NCBI GenBank assembly: GCA_003339415.1
Contig: PDHQ01000095.1
Location: forward strand, 1-64,000
Length of the DNA: 64,000 bases
Reading direction: 5' to 3'
DNA from: Ophiocordyceps camponoti-saundersi (nom. inval.)
Taxonomy: Eukaryota; Ascomycota; Sordariomycetes; Hypocreales; Ophiocordycipitaceae
In this document: positions 36,964 to 47,703 of the stretch, piece after piece
Numbering within the stretch: position 1 is the first letter of the stretch
Layout: the number at the start of each line of letters is the position of its first letter
Translations under genes and position numbers: made by a program
Notes under the pieces: generated by a model
What the model saw: only the letters and a program-made list of their open reading frames with translations
Told to the model about the DNA's origin: nothing
Database searches by the model: none

Positions 36964-39900
36964 CTACACGCCGCCGTATGCTTGCGACTCCTCTAGAGCC
37001 TCGTCCCAGCCACCCCGTTGCAACAGCCAGGCCCCTGTCCGCTCCTTGACGCTCTTGATGTCGTCGCCAAGTGCGCTGTTCCACTGGTCCTGCACCTCGC
37101 GAACCTTGTCCTTCAGGTCCTCCGTTAGACGCATGTCTTCGCTGCGTCTCATGGTATCAGCCTGCTCCTGGACCCCGTCGCCTTCGCCCACCTGCGTTGC
37201 CCACGCCCTGGCTCGCGCCTTGACCACCGCCCCCTTGACCTCGTGCAATAGACATAGCAGGTTGGTGTGAGACTCGATGAACTGATGCGTGCTCTTCTCC
37301 GCGTGCTGCAGCAGGCTGTATAGGTACTGCAGCGGGTGTTGGTAGTATGACGGGTTCTCCTCCAGTTCTGAAGGCGGTACCTGCACCCCGAAACCCTCGA
37401 GCTCGTCGGGGATGCTATCTAGGAGCTGCCGGAGCGGCGGCGCAATGTCCCAGAACGCAGACAGCTGCAGCGCCACGCCGCGCTCAACCGCCTCCTCGAC
37501 CACCGTCTGCAGCTGTCGTGTGCGGTCCAACATCTCTTTGGCGTAGGCATGCGCTCGCCAGGCCGCGTCCTGCGCAAAAAATGCCTCGGCGGATTTGAGC
37601 TTCTCCGTGTTGCCCACGAGACGATACGGCGCCTCCACCACCTCGCGGTACCGGCGGTTGCGGTCCGACAGGATGTCGTAAATGGCTCGATGTAGAGTCT
37701 CGCGCATTTCGAAAACCCACTTGAGAAGCGTCAACTTCTCCAGAAGCTCCGGTCTGTCGTCCCCCTCCTCCTGGGGCATATCCGCGTCCATCAACCCGTT
37801 GTCGAAGAGGTGGCGTGACAAATGCTCAAACATGTCTGTGGCGCGTGATATGCGCCCCGTCAATATCTCGTTCAGGGGTAAGACGACCTCATTCTGGAAG
37901 TTTTCGTACTCCGTTTTACCAAACTCCTTTTCCTTGTCCTTCTCCTCGTTCTGCGAATCCGACTCGATGGCAGCTGCGTCCGAGTAGCCGAGGTTTCCAG
38001 CCATGATCTCCTCTTGCAGATTCGCCCGGAGTGAGTGCTGCCGCTCCCGCGCTGCCTGAGCAAAAGCTTCTCGTCGGCTGGAACTTGCAATGGTAAACCC
38101 TTCCTTGGCCTCGCTCACTTCGGAGAGATCGCTGAGCAGACGCACTGAGCTGCGGATGGCCGCCAGATCCGGATGATTGTTGTTTACTGCAGGGTGGTGT
38201 CGCGGATACGGCGGTGGCAGAGTGACAAGGCGAGAAACATCGAGCGGCTGGGGCTTTTTGAGCGACGGAGTCGCCACGGGATAGGATGCATTGCCCTGAG
38301 ACTCTGGTAACCCACGTTGCTCACGGCCGTGCCAGTCCGTCTTCTCTGGCGGGTACTCGGGAGACGGATGGCTTTCGTCTAGGGCTCTCTGCGTTGCAGC
38401 ATCTTGCTCTTCTCTAGCCCACTGATCCTTGGAAACGCCCATATATTTGGACTCACGTCTTGATCTCTCGAAGGGGCGGCGCTCGTCACCTTGAAAGTCT
38501 GACTCCCACCAGCGACTTGACGGTCGTCCGCGAGAGCTGCCGTTCTCATGGTTGTCGCTGACGCTCATGCTGAGAATCGGTGACAAACAAGGCATGTAAT
38601 TAGCAGCTCTATTGGCGTTGTTACCGCTTCCCGGCGGCTGGTCATCTTTGGGCGTTACCGGCAGCTTGGCCGATGTGGGGGCTGAGGTCGACATCCCGTC
38701 ACCGGACAAGACCGATGCGATGCCTCCGGGCGAAGTGATCAGCCCGCTGGATGAGTCGGGGGTCCAGTTTCCCCATGAATTGCTCGGCCTTCGGGTCGCC
38801 GAGGTCGCCACCATGGGTCGGAACAAGTCTCGCGTCAGGTCGAGGATCTCAGAGCCCATGGCCCCAATGGCGGTCGAGTATCTCTCTCGTCGAATTCTCG
38901 ATTCGCTGACGATGAAGTCAGCAAACATGCGAACCCGGTCGGCATCGGTCGTCGCTGCCGCTTCTTGAGTCGCGAACACCCGGAACCGCTCAACAGCGGC
39001 AATGGCAAACTGTTCGGAACTCTGGGCCAGGAGCATGTGCTGAGGCGCGGGAGCCTTATCCCTCGCCGGATGATGAGTGTCTTCAAATGGCCTGGAGCTT
39101 GACGCAGACCGGATCTGAGGAGGCGGCGTGGGAAGTGCTTTTGGCACCAGGCCGTCGGTGTGGCTCGACGACTGGTCAGCTTTGGCCGGGACCGGAGAAA
39201 ATGGAGGAGTTGACGCCTCGAGCAAGGATAGACGGGCCGAGTCTGAGGCGCGAGGAGTCGAATTCCGAGAATCAAGTTGCTTCGAAGACGATGCAGATGG
39301 TTCGCCGGGTCGACTAGTGCCAGCCTGTGACCTGATGCCAAGGCCGCCACGAGGGTTAGACTTTGTGGTGAGGGGCCCAGGGCTGTCTGCATCTATGGAG
39401 ACCACGATGTCAGAAATTTTACCAGCGTCGCTGGAGCCGCGAGGCGAGGATGAGTTTCGAACTCGACTTTCGGCTCTTCGCTGGATGATGGTCTTGTCGA
39501 GCCGCACGGCGCCAGCTCGGTTCAACAGAGCGCCTGAGCCAGGCGATAATAGCTGTGGCTCCGGACCCTCTCTGGAACCGGTGGCAACACGCGTGTCTAT
39601 GGTCAAGCCGGAGGGTCGGCCTCTGTCTGGTCGGCAGGGCTCAGCGTCTTCGTGGACCCAGCCCGCCGGCGTTGGTGGGATAGGACCCAGTGAGGATATG
39701 CCACTGGGCGGCAGACGGCGCGTCGGAGGCGATATGACGGGGGTGGAGTTCCTGTCGACGCCTTGAACGCTCTGCGACCTCGATCCAGGTGGCGGAGGCC
39801 CGGGCGGCGGTGGAGGTAGAGGCATGCCGGGCTCCCACCCTGATCGAGATGCAGGCCGAGAGCGACCAGACGAGACGGTCCCAATGGCGCCAGTCGAAGC

Positions 39901-40598
39901 AGCGCGCCGGGCAGCGGGCGGAAGAGCTTGAGGGGTGATGGAGTGCGCAGAGGCCATTCGCGCAGGCTCAGAGGGGGGCGCCAGGGGGCCCATGCTCAGC
40001 ATCGTTGGCATCTGCTGGTCGAGAGAGGATGAAAGCCGGTCATTGTCCGGTCGTCTGCCTAAAGTTGGCAGTCCAAAGCGTCGATCACGAGAGCCTCCTG
40101 GCCTGGTGGCTTCGGGGGGCGGGAGGAAGCCAGGGACAGTCTGGGGTTCAGGAGAAAGCCTCAGCTTGGCGAGACTTGACGGCAGGATGTTTCGAGGCGG
40201 AGGCGACGCTGCCGACGGAAGAGCGTACTCGAAGGCAGTGCTGACGGGTCGCTGCCTTCGCGCCCTGGGCGGACTGTACGGCGGAGGGGGAGGCGCTGAT
40301 GCTATGATCAAGTTAGCAAAAGAAGCCAGCCGATGAGCCATCCACCTTTACCTCGAGAGGCGACATCTGACTGCCGCGCCCGCTCCGGAGGCGGCGGCGT
40401 CGGAGTCGAAGCAGGCGGCGATGCCCACTCCCGAGGGTTATAAGGCTGGATTAAGCCCCCGAGTGAGTGTGAGTGAGACACAGGTATGGGCCCCGTAGAC
40501 CCTGGCGTAGACTGGTCTGCAACTTGACGTCCAGGGGAACCAGTTGAGAGCGGTGAGAGTCCGTGACGAAGGCGAGAAGGGTCACCAGAAGGGGCCAT
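36964..40598 (-). CDS. Proline-rich protein with helical C-terminal half, function unknown
   Basis: Two exons: 40598-40352 and 40301-36964, giving 1194 aa; 50-nt intron with GTAAAG donor and CATAG acceptor. The ATG-started frame that reads back into the intron (MAHRLASF...) is an artefact of not splicing. The N-terminal ~600 residues are Pro/Ser/Arg-rich and disordered, with [21 protein letters not shown] and many SP/TP sites. The region from about residue 500 becomes ordered: IAAVERFRVFATQEAAATTD.. and later EVVLPLNEILTGRISRATDM, LTLLKWVFEMRETLHRAIYD, helical and probably coiled-coil, ending in a Lys/Arg/Glu-rich helix (LKDKVREVQDQWNSAL). It resembles fungal scaffold proteins of polarity or cytoskeleton, but I recognise no family. 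Confidence 0.75.
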
Positions 40599-42260
40599 GG
40601 CGTCTGCCAGAAATGACGACGTTGGGGCGTGAAAGCAAGAGAGAGTCGACGCGCCGGCGACCAGCCGGTTGACGGCGGCGTGCTATCACGAGTCCATGTA
40701 TCCGAGCTCGCACGATGGAGGGACCCGAGACGAGCTCGACTATGAGCGGCGATGAAGGAAAGAGGCGACAGGCTGATCAGGAGAGCTGAGAGCGGCAATG
40801 AGCCGCAACGACGACGTCGTGAGGCAGAGAAGGAGGGCTCGCGGGGGTAAATATGGAGGAGGAGTGTTTGCACTGTGATGGACAGACGATGTATCGCTCG
40901 CTACCTCGGACAACAGCGCAACGCAGGGGCTCGCACCGTACATGAGGAGAGTGTCAAATGGCGAGGTCCGGGCCTTTAAAGACGGCAAGGTTGACTTATT
41001 GCTGTAGCGAGTATCCGTATATATGCATCTACAATGTGTCGATCATGCTCCGGATCGAGACGGTCTATCCGTACACACATATGTTCATTCATCTCGACAA
41101 GGACGAGCACAGTACGGAGTAGTATACATATACCCAGTAGGTAGAAGGTGATCTCCCAGCCAGTCTAGGGATATTTATATCACGAGGACTTTCTTTTCAA
41201 GTCGACATGAAAAATCAGTGTGGTATGTACGGATATATAAGAGATGGAATAGCCGTTATCATGCATATACACCTACATATCCGTACATAACTTTCTTATG
41301 CAAGGCGTGTAAGACTAAGCGGCCCTGCAGCAGCATCGTTCACCGTTTCGTGTTTGCTGCCTTCATTTTTTTCTCTCACGAGACTACGGATACCTGGGTA
41401 CGGATACAGTCAGTGCCAACAGCGGCACAGCCTCGCCTCGAAGCAGCACTAACAATGCGGCATGGGTGGAAGGATGAGAGGCATCTTTGTATCCGCAACT
41501 ACGGTAGGTAGACCGTACATAGAGATGGTAGGGTGGGCCGTCGCATGCAACGGGCGCTTAGAAGAAGCCTCTTCCACGTCCGAATCTCACCAGGCGCTTG
41601 CAGCAGCAGCAGCAGCAGGCGACCTTTCCCGACAAGATAGAGGGTGACAGGCGGATGCAGGCGGAAGAGATGGGAAATACAACACAATTGCATCCGTCCA
41701 ATCGTTATTTTTAGACCATCAGGTGCGGATTCCCGATTCAATATCAGCAAGCAACGTGCGATGATTGACCTCGGGACTCGGTCAAAGAGCTGTGATGGAG
41801 AGCTGTGGCAGAGAGCTGTGGCTGGTGTCCATGTGGGTTCTGTGGCGCATTAACAAATACCAGCCTTCCGGTGGAGCACGACAGCCTCGCGCAAACTTCT
41901 AGACGCTTCCGTGACCTCCCTCTTCTTCATCCATCTTGAGTTACTTCTCTTGTCCCCCCTTCGCTCCTTTTTGCCATTTTCTCGCGACGCGACCCGATAC
42001 ATACAACCCATCATGTGAGTGTCCCGCTCCAGCCTTCCGCAAGACTCGCCATTGCCCATCGTGATGAGATATCAGCTGGCACCAGTCATAGAGTGATTTT
42101 GTACTCCCTTCCTTGATGACAGTTTGCTGTGGTCCATGACCGTCTCTGAATCGCAAAATTTTCCTGTTCTTCTTTGCTCTCTTTTGCCGACCTTTGCTTG
42201 GTCGCGTACATAGAAGCTGACCGGGTACAGAGCTCCTTACCAACCGCCCCCCGTCTTACC
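40599..42260. other. Intergenic region between divergent genes
   Basis: Shared upstream side of the 1194-aa gene and AHA1 (1.66 kb). Several TACATA/CATATA-type short repeats lie at 41020-41290 and a (CAG)n run at 41600-41620. A GTGAGT sequence at 42014 directly after an ATG (42012) suggests a non-coding 5' exon for AHA1, but this is not proven. A heat-shock-element-like motif lies at 41897-41909. No gene is supportable. Confidence 0.4.
41897..41909 (+). promoter_or_regulatory. Heat-shock-element-like site upstream of AHA1
   Basis: TTCTAGACGCTTC reads TTCnnGACnnTTC, one base off the consensus three-unit HSE (TTCnnGAAnnTTC), 352 bases before the AHA1 start codon. AHA1 is heat-inducible through Hsf1 in yeast, so a role is plausible; a chance match cannot be excluded. 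Confidence 0.4.
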
Positions 42261-43393
42261 ATGGTGCTGCACAACCCCAACAACTGGCATTGGGTAAACA
42301 AGGATGTATCCCAATGGACGAGGCAGTGGCTCGAGGAAAACTTGACAAAGCTCCATGTCCGTGATGGCGATGTCGAGGTCCGCATCAGTGGCGTTCAGAG
42401 CATGGACGGAGACGTCGATGTCAGCCAGCGGAAAGGCAAAGTAATCACCATCTTCGATATCAAATTAGTTCTAGATTACACAGGTGGGCAACCCCACGCC
42501 TATTACCGCGCGACCGCACGCTTAAAAGGGTCACAGGCGAGGCCCCAGATGCAGATGACGTTACGGGAACCGTCACCATTCCCGAGATAGCTCACGACAC
42601 CGACCAAGACGAGTATGTGGTACGTCTGGACACCCACAAGCGACCTCTTTTTTCCGTCGTTGCTGACGAATTGCTCTTTAGTTTGACGTCGACATCATCT
42701 CCGAATCCAAGGAGAAGCAGCCGGTCAAGCAGCTCCTGCGGTCCAAAATGGTTCCCCTGCTGCGCGAAGAATTCCAGAAACTTGCACCCGCTCTGATTGA
42801 AGAACACGGCAAGGACATACAGCACGCCGCCGGCTCCAACCCCTCGAGCGGCTTCTCGACCCCGAAACTTCATCCCAACGTGCCGTCGGCCAAGTCCTCG
42901 GAGCCATCGACAAGCAGCGGCATCGTCAACACCGTAACTGTAACAGACAACGAAGAATTCCGCACAACGGCCGAGGAAATGTATCAGACCTTTGTCGACC
43001 CTTCGCGGCTTGCTGCTTTCACCCGTTCACCCCCGAAACTCTTTGAAGGCGCCAAGAAAGGCGGCAAGTTTGAGCTGTTTGGCGGCAACGTGTCGGGCGA
43101 GTACCTCGAGCTCGACGCCCCGAGAAAGCTGGTACAGAGTTGGCGTTTGAGTCAGTGGCCCGCCGGACACTATTCGAAGCTCCAGATAGAGTTCGATCAA
43201 AACGATGTCGACCATGTCACCGTCATGCGCGTCACCTGGCAAGGCGTTCCCGTCGGCCAGGAAGAGGTCACCAAGCGTAATTGGGTCGAATATTATGTGA
43301 AGAGCATCAAGCAAACTTTTGGGTAAGTTTCGAAGCAGCTTTCACACGATGGCACCGATGCTAACCTCGCCCAGATTCGGCACCATCCTATGA
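42261..43393 (+). CDS. AHA1: Hsp90 co-chaperone Aha1
   Basis: Four exons: 42261-42483, 42537-42619, 42682-43322 and 43375-43393, giving 321 aa. The acceptor at 42536 was chosen because it restores DYTGEAPDADDVTGTVTIPE; the alternative AG at 42528 leads to a stop. The last exon adds only the conserved FGTIL-type end. N-terminal domain (PF09229, about residues 10-150) starts with NPNNWHWVNKD, matching the NNWHW motif that boosts nucleotide exchange, and includes PEIAHDTDQDEYVFDVDI. The C-terminal AHSA1 domain (PF08327, about 190-315) shows TTAEEMYQTFVDPSRLAAFT, GGKFELFGGNVSGEYLEL and LVQSWRLSQWPAGHYSKL. It stimulates the Hsp90 ATPase by bridging middle and N domains in the cytosol. Converges on SWF1, 308 bp away. 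Confidence 0.95.
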
Positions 43394-43701
43394 TGTTGTC
43401 CTATGATGGGTTTCTCGTCATTTACCGCTCTGCAGTACAGTTTAGAAAGAATCCACCAATGCGCTCTAATGGGGGTAGTCACAGGGGTCGGAGGTCTCTA
43501 CCATGGTGGCGGTTGGAATCGGGGGTCGTGCAAGGCCTAGACGCGTGTGGATGCTATGGATATAACTGAATGACGTGGTGGTTGGTCTCGTTGACATGTG
43601 AACATCAATCATCCGCGGTAGACTTATTGATGGCTCTCAAAAGTGCTGGTGCAACCCTTGCTCCTTTCGGGCCCTTTCGGAGTTACGCTTTTGGGTCGGT
43701 C

Positions 43702-45023
43702 TCAAGCCCAGCCCCCCTTCTCTCCGTCATGTGGTCCTCTTCCGAAGTCATAGTCCCGTACGAATGAATCAGACAGATTATCCAAGAACCCCACGTCGTA
43801 CAGGTTGTCTACGTGCTTGAGCTGCCACACATGTTCCCACTCGCCTTCTCCGTGCAGGCCCGCGTCTGCTGCCGGAGGCTGGCCGTCGCCGGTGCCGACG
43901 AGGATGTGCGCCGGTTCGCCAGGCCATCTGTGACACAAAGGCTCGGTCCGAGGGTCTCTCTTTCGACCTGGTGGGAGAAGGCGGCGGAAAGCGCATCCAT
44001 CGTCCATGTCCTCCTTGACGACGGACCACTTGAGGGACTCGTTGGTGGTTGTGCCTGCGTAGACCAGGTAAAGGGAGTAGACGAGAAGACCAAACACTAG
44101 GGGAGTCGTGAGCAAGGCGAGGAGAGTCGTCGCACCTAGTCGGACGTTTCTCTGGAGGATCCAGGCCCAGACGGCGAGATAGCTATTGAGAGTCATGCCG
44201 TTGGGTTTCCATAATGAATATTCCGGATGACGTTCCTTCATCATGAACCAAAGATGCTGCGTACCGAGGACCGTGCCTGCTGTCGTCAAGAGAAGAGTGG
44301 AAGCAAGGAGCGAGAGGAACCAATGATGGTTGCCATAGCCGACGCAAGAGTTGATGAAGACACAGTGATGGTCAGCCCGGGCGATACAGCGCTTGCAGAT
44401 ACTGCAGTGCTTTGAACGTGCGGGCTTGATCAGACGACAGGTGCGACACTCATTCCCGGGATGGAAGAGGGCATAGTCGTAGGGATAGAGCGACATGTGG
44501 TAGGAGTGGTTGTTGGGGGTAATATACCCTGGATCGCTAGCACAAGCTAGATACAGGAACAAGTAGGGCAGCAAGACGACGAAGGCGGTTCCTAGCTTGA
44601 CCCACCAGCGCATGAGCGGCCAAGCCTCCGGCAGAAACAGATACTCGGCACCCACGAGGATGGCGAGAAAGAAGATCTAGAAGGTGTGAGCGGCGGAAAG
44701 GATGTCGGCGAAGAGGGCTGGTGGGCGTACCACGACCGTCGGATGGCGATCATGTAGCATACAGCTACCGAGTCTGAGCAGCCATCTGGTCAGCCTGCCG
44801 GCAGTGAGCCTGTTGTCCACGGCGGACATGGCAGCGGGGAGGTGGATCCATATCAGTCTGTACAGAGCAGCAATGGGAGTTCGTCTGGGAAGCCATCGTC
44901 AGCACCAACAAGTCGGACGGCTAGCTGATCTCACCTGAGAGCGGGAAGCCTGCCGAAGAAGATCACGAAGACGATGAAGGAGAGACAGAGGACAAAAATG
45001 ACCGGCCCCTTGAGCGACGTCAT
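43702..45023 (-). CDS. SWF1: DHHC palmitoyltransferase Swf1
   Basis: Three exons: 45023-44935, 44884-44731 and 44676-43702, giving 405 aa. Four TM segments: GPVIFVLCLSFIVFVIFF at the N terminus, IFFLAILVGAEYLFL / FVVLLPYLFLYLACAS, FLSLLASTLLLTTAGTV and TTLLALLTTPLVFGLLVYSL. The catalytic Cys-rich DHHC domain lies between TM2 and TM3: NECRTCRLIKPARSKHCSIC, then KRCIARADHHCVFINSCVGY and GNHHWF, with the active DHHC cysteine. YITPNNHSYHMSLYPYDYALF and the C-terminal VDNLYDVGFLDNL match the Swf1/Pfa4-like fungal group. In yeast Swf1 palmitoylates SNAREs beside their TM segment (Snc1, Syn8, Tlg1) in the ER. Shares a 373-bp divergent promoter with RAP1; that interval holds CACGTG at 45228-45233. 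Confidence 0.92.
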
Positions 45024-45396
45024 GGCCGACTAACTACCTGAGAGGCAATCAAAGGCGCGAGAGCTACAGAGAAAGAGGAGCTCATATCAGCTGAGGCTAT
45101 CAGGCAGGCAGCCCCAGACCATGGCTTGAGTTCCGGACGCCTCTGAGCAATACGGAGTAAACAGTTGATGTGATCACAGGTCTGCTGAAGAGTTGCCGTT
45201 GCTAAGATAAGCCGAGGTCACCTGTGCCACGTGACCGCGCGACCTTATCACGCGTCTCTAATTCTAGCGACTTGTAGCAAGAACGAAAGAACTCGTAAAA
45301 GCGACTGAGCGACTCTTTTTTTGGGCGCACCCTTTTGAGTGAAAGCCGTCGATCCGTCCCATTGACGCCGTCAAGCGCTTCTTCTCTCGCGAATCC

Positions 45397-47447
45397 ATGT
45401 CTCACATCACCTACGAAGGCGTCGTCGCCGGCGCGCAAGGAGGCGGCGACATCTTCCAAGGAAAGCGCTTTTGGGTTGCCCTGAGAGTCCCAATAAGGTC
45501 GACTATTATCAATCACATCACGGCAAGCTTTGGTCCTTATCGTCTCGCGGAGGGAGTGAAGTCAGAGCTGACTGCGATACAAGAACAACGGCGGGATCGT
45601 GGAGAAGCTGGAGAAGAACGCCGATTTCCTCATAGCCGATCACGCCAGAAATGATGCTCCGACAGACTCATACTCTTGGAAATTGATAGAGGACTCGGTT
45701 GAGAATGGCATTATGCAGTTGCCGGATCGCTACTACAATGGTGCATCACCAGGGAAACCAAAGCCAGCAGGATCCGGAGGCCCGACCAAACACAGCAGAA
45801 CGCCCTTTACACATACTGACGACGTCATGCTTGCCAAGTGGGTGTTGAGCAAGGAAGATAATGTTCAAGGTAACAGCATCTATAAAGAACTCGAGGAATT
45901 AGTATGCTGCCTTTGCAATTGTTTCTGCCGTTGCGTGTGCTGACCCTACTCAGTGTCCTCAACACTCCTGGCAGTCGTGGAGAAACAGATACGTGAAGAA
46001 CTTGAGCAACAGGGGCCAGGAGTGTCTAATGAAATTGGCGAGCGAGGAGTTGCCTGTCGACATAGGGGGGTCCTCTGGTACTACGGCGGTACCCAAGGTC
46101 GCCGCTCCGCCTCCCGCATCATCAAATCAAGAGGACGATAGAGCTTCAAACGGCAGCGAGAGCGAGAGTCGGAGTATAGAAAATGACGAAACCGAGTCTG
46201 AAGAATACAATTTCTACAATAACCTAGCGAAGTTTCACAAGAACGACGACATCCTGATTGAGCATCCCGTCAGGGATAGACTCGTGGATAGAGGTAGACT
46301 CGTGGGGCTCTGGAACTTGAAAAACGTCATCTGCAAACAAGAGCTTCCAGCCGAGGAAGTGGACTGGATTCGGGTTGCGAAGGAGCTTTACCATGACTGG
46401 GACGGCGACGAAGAGACATGCGAGGACTTGCGAGCGTGTTTCGATAAATACCTCGCCAATTTCATCAAGGACTTTGGCAATGCCGATCAACCGGAGCCGC
46501 AAGCAACGAACTCAGACGAGCAGCAACACTTAATACCTCGCTCCCCACCGTCGTCGCCGCCGCGGACTCCTCGTAGAAAGCGGTCGCATGACGCTGACGC
46601 GGTCGAACCGAGCACAAAGCGGCGGCGGCGCCTTCCTCGAGATGTCGAGATTCCCTCCACTCCCGAAGAAAAGATTGGCATATCGAGACGCTTGCCGACT
46701 GAAGCGGACGAGCCATCTGCGGATGAACAGCTGCCGGCATTGACCGTCACGGATGCAGAGAGACCGCAAGACGAAGAGAGCCCGTCTCCTTCGCAGCAAC
46801 TGCTTTCTGAGACCAGATTCTCGGACACGACCCATGAACGTGGGCAGAAGACTCCCGTCGCTGATGAAGCAGAGGCCAAGGCGACTCCTCATCGTCAGTT
46901 GCCACGAAGCTTTGGTGGTACTGCGGCTGTATCGCCACAAGGAACTACGAAAACCCCCAGGCAAAATCCACAATCAGTCGGCTCCTCGTCTACAAAGCCA
47001 AGCCCCCGTGGCCAAGAGCGACGGAAACAACCCCGATCAACAGTAGGAAGCGGAAGCGGTGCCGGGAAAAGAGCCACCAGCAGTGGCGAGCAAGCAATCA
47101 TGGAACACGTACAACACTACGTCTCCCTCGGTTATTCGGAGCGCAACGTCATGGCAGCCCTAAAGAGCACGTCTTTGAGGCCGGGCGGGGCCGCGTCTTT
47201 TGTGATGCAGAGTCTCAAGGAAGGCAAAGGCATACCGACCAACGTCGAGGGTGCCTGGACCGAGAGGGATGACCAAGATTTGCTCTGGGCGGACGAAGTC
47301 AAGGCGAGGGGTTCGTCAGCCAGCGAGGCCGAGGTCAAGAAGGCCAATGACAAACACAAACGATTGAACCACAAGCACGGCTCGGAAAACCTGAAGCTTA
47401 GGAGACGGTTTGTAGCGGATCTTGCCGCGGTCAGCGTGCTGCCATGA
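45397..47447 (+). CDS. RAP1: Telomere protein Rap1 (TRF2-interacting type)
   Basis: Three exons: 45397-45522, 45584-45901 and 45954-47447, giving 645 aa. Intron 1 begins GCAAGC (GC-AG intron), with a good branch site CTGAC and CAAG acceptor. Domains: BRCT (about 15-100; ITYEGVVAG, FWVALRVP, NNGGIVEKLEKNADFLIADH), Myb (115-168; TPFTHTDDVMLAKWVLSKED, CPQHSWQSWRNRYV), a further helical segment about 232-325 (YNFYNNLAKFHKNDDI, LVGLWNLKNVICKQE, VDWIRVAKELYHDWDG) that looks ARID/Myb-like, a long basic disordered linker with an RRKR patch, and the C-terminal RCT domain (about 540-640; AIMEHVQHYVSLGYSERNVM). Rap1 binds the Taz1/TRF-type telomere protein through RCT and protects chromosome ends. Exon 2 to 3 joins the Myb halves (KELEEL + CPQHSW). 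Confidence 0.9.
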
Positions 47448-47703
47448 AAGGCCTCGTGAGGTTTGCAGATACTGCCAGCCTCTTGAGCAGCGTTTTTCTC
47501 TGCCTTTTTTGTTCTACAATATTCTCTCTTGCTCGTTCGAAGACGATGGATGGGACTTGGTTGGCTCAAGGATATTCAGCTATCCCCTGTGGTTCGCTCT
47601 ATGACATTGCTTCCCTTTTATTGTTTTTTTTTTTGCCTCATAGCCGTCGCCGTTACAAAATCGTTTCTCCTGTAGACGCTCTATTACATGAGTTCCCTTT
47701 TGC

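Noticed and set aside
36964..40341. 1125-aa minus frame read as the full gene
   Set aside because: Its first 13 codons lie in an intron; splicing from the exon at 40598-40352 gives a proper start and the same downstream protein.
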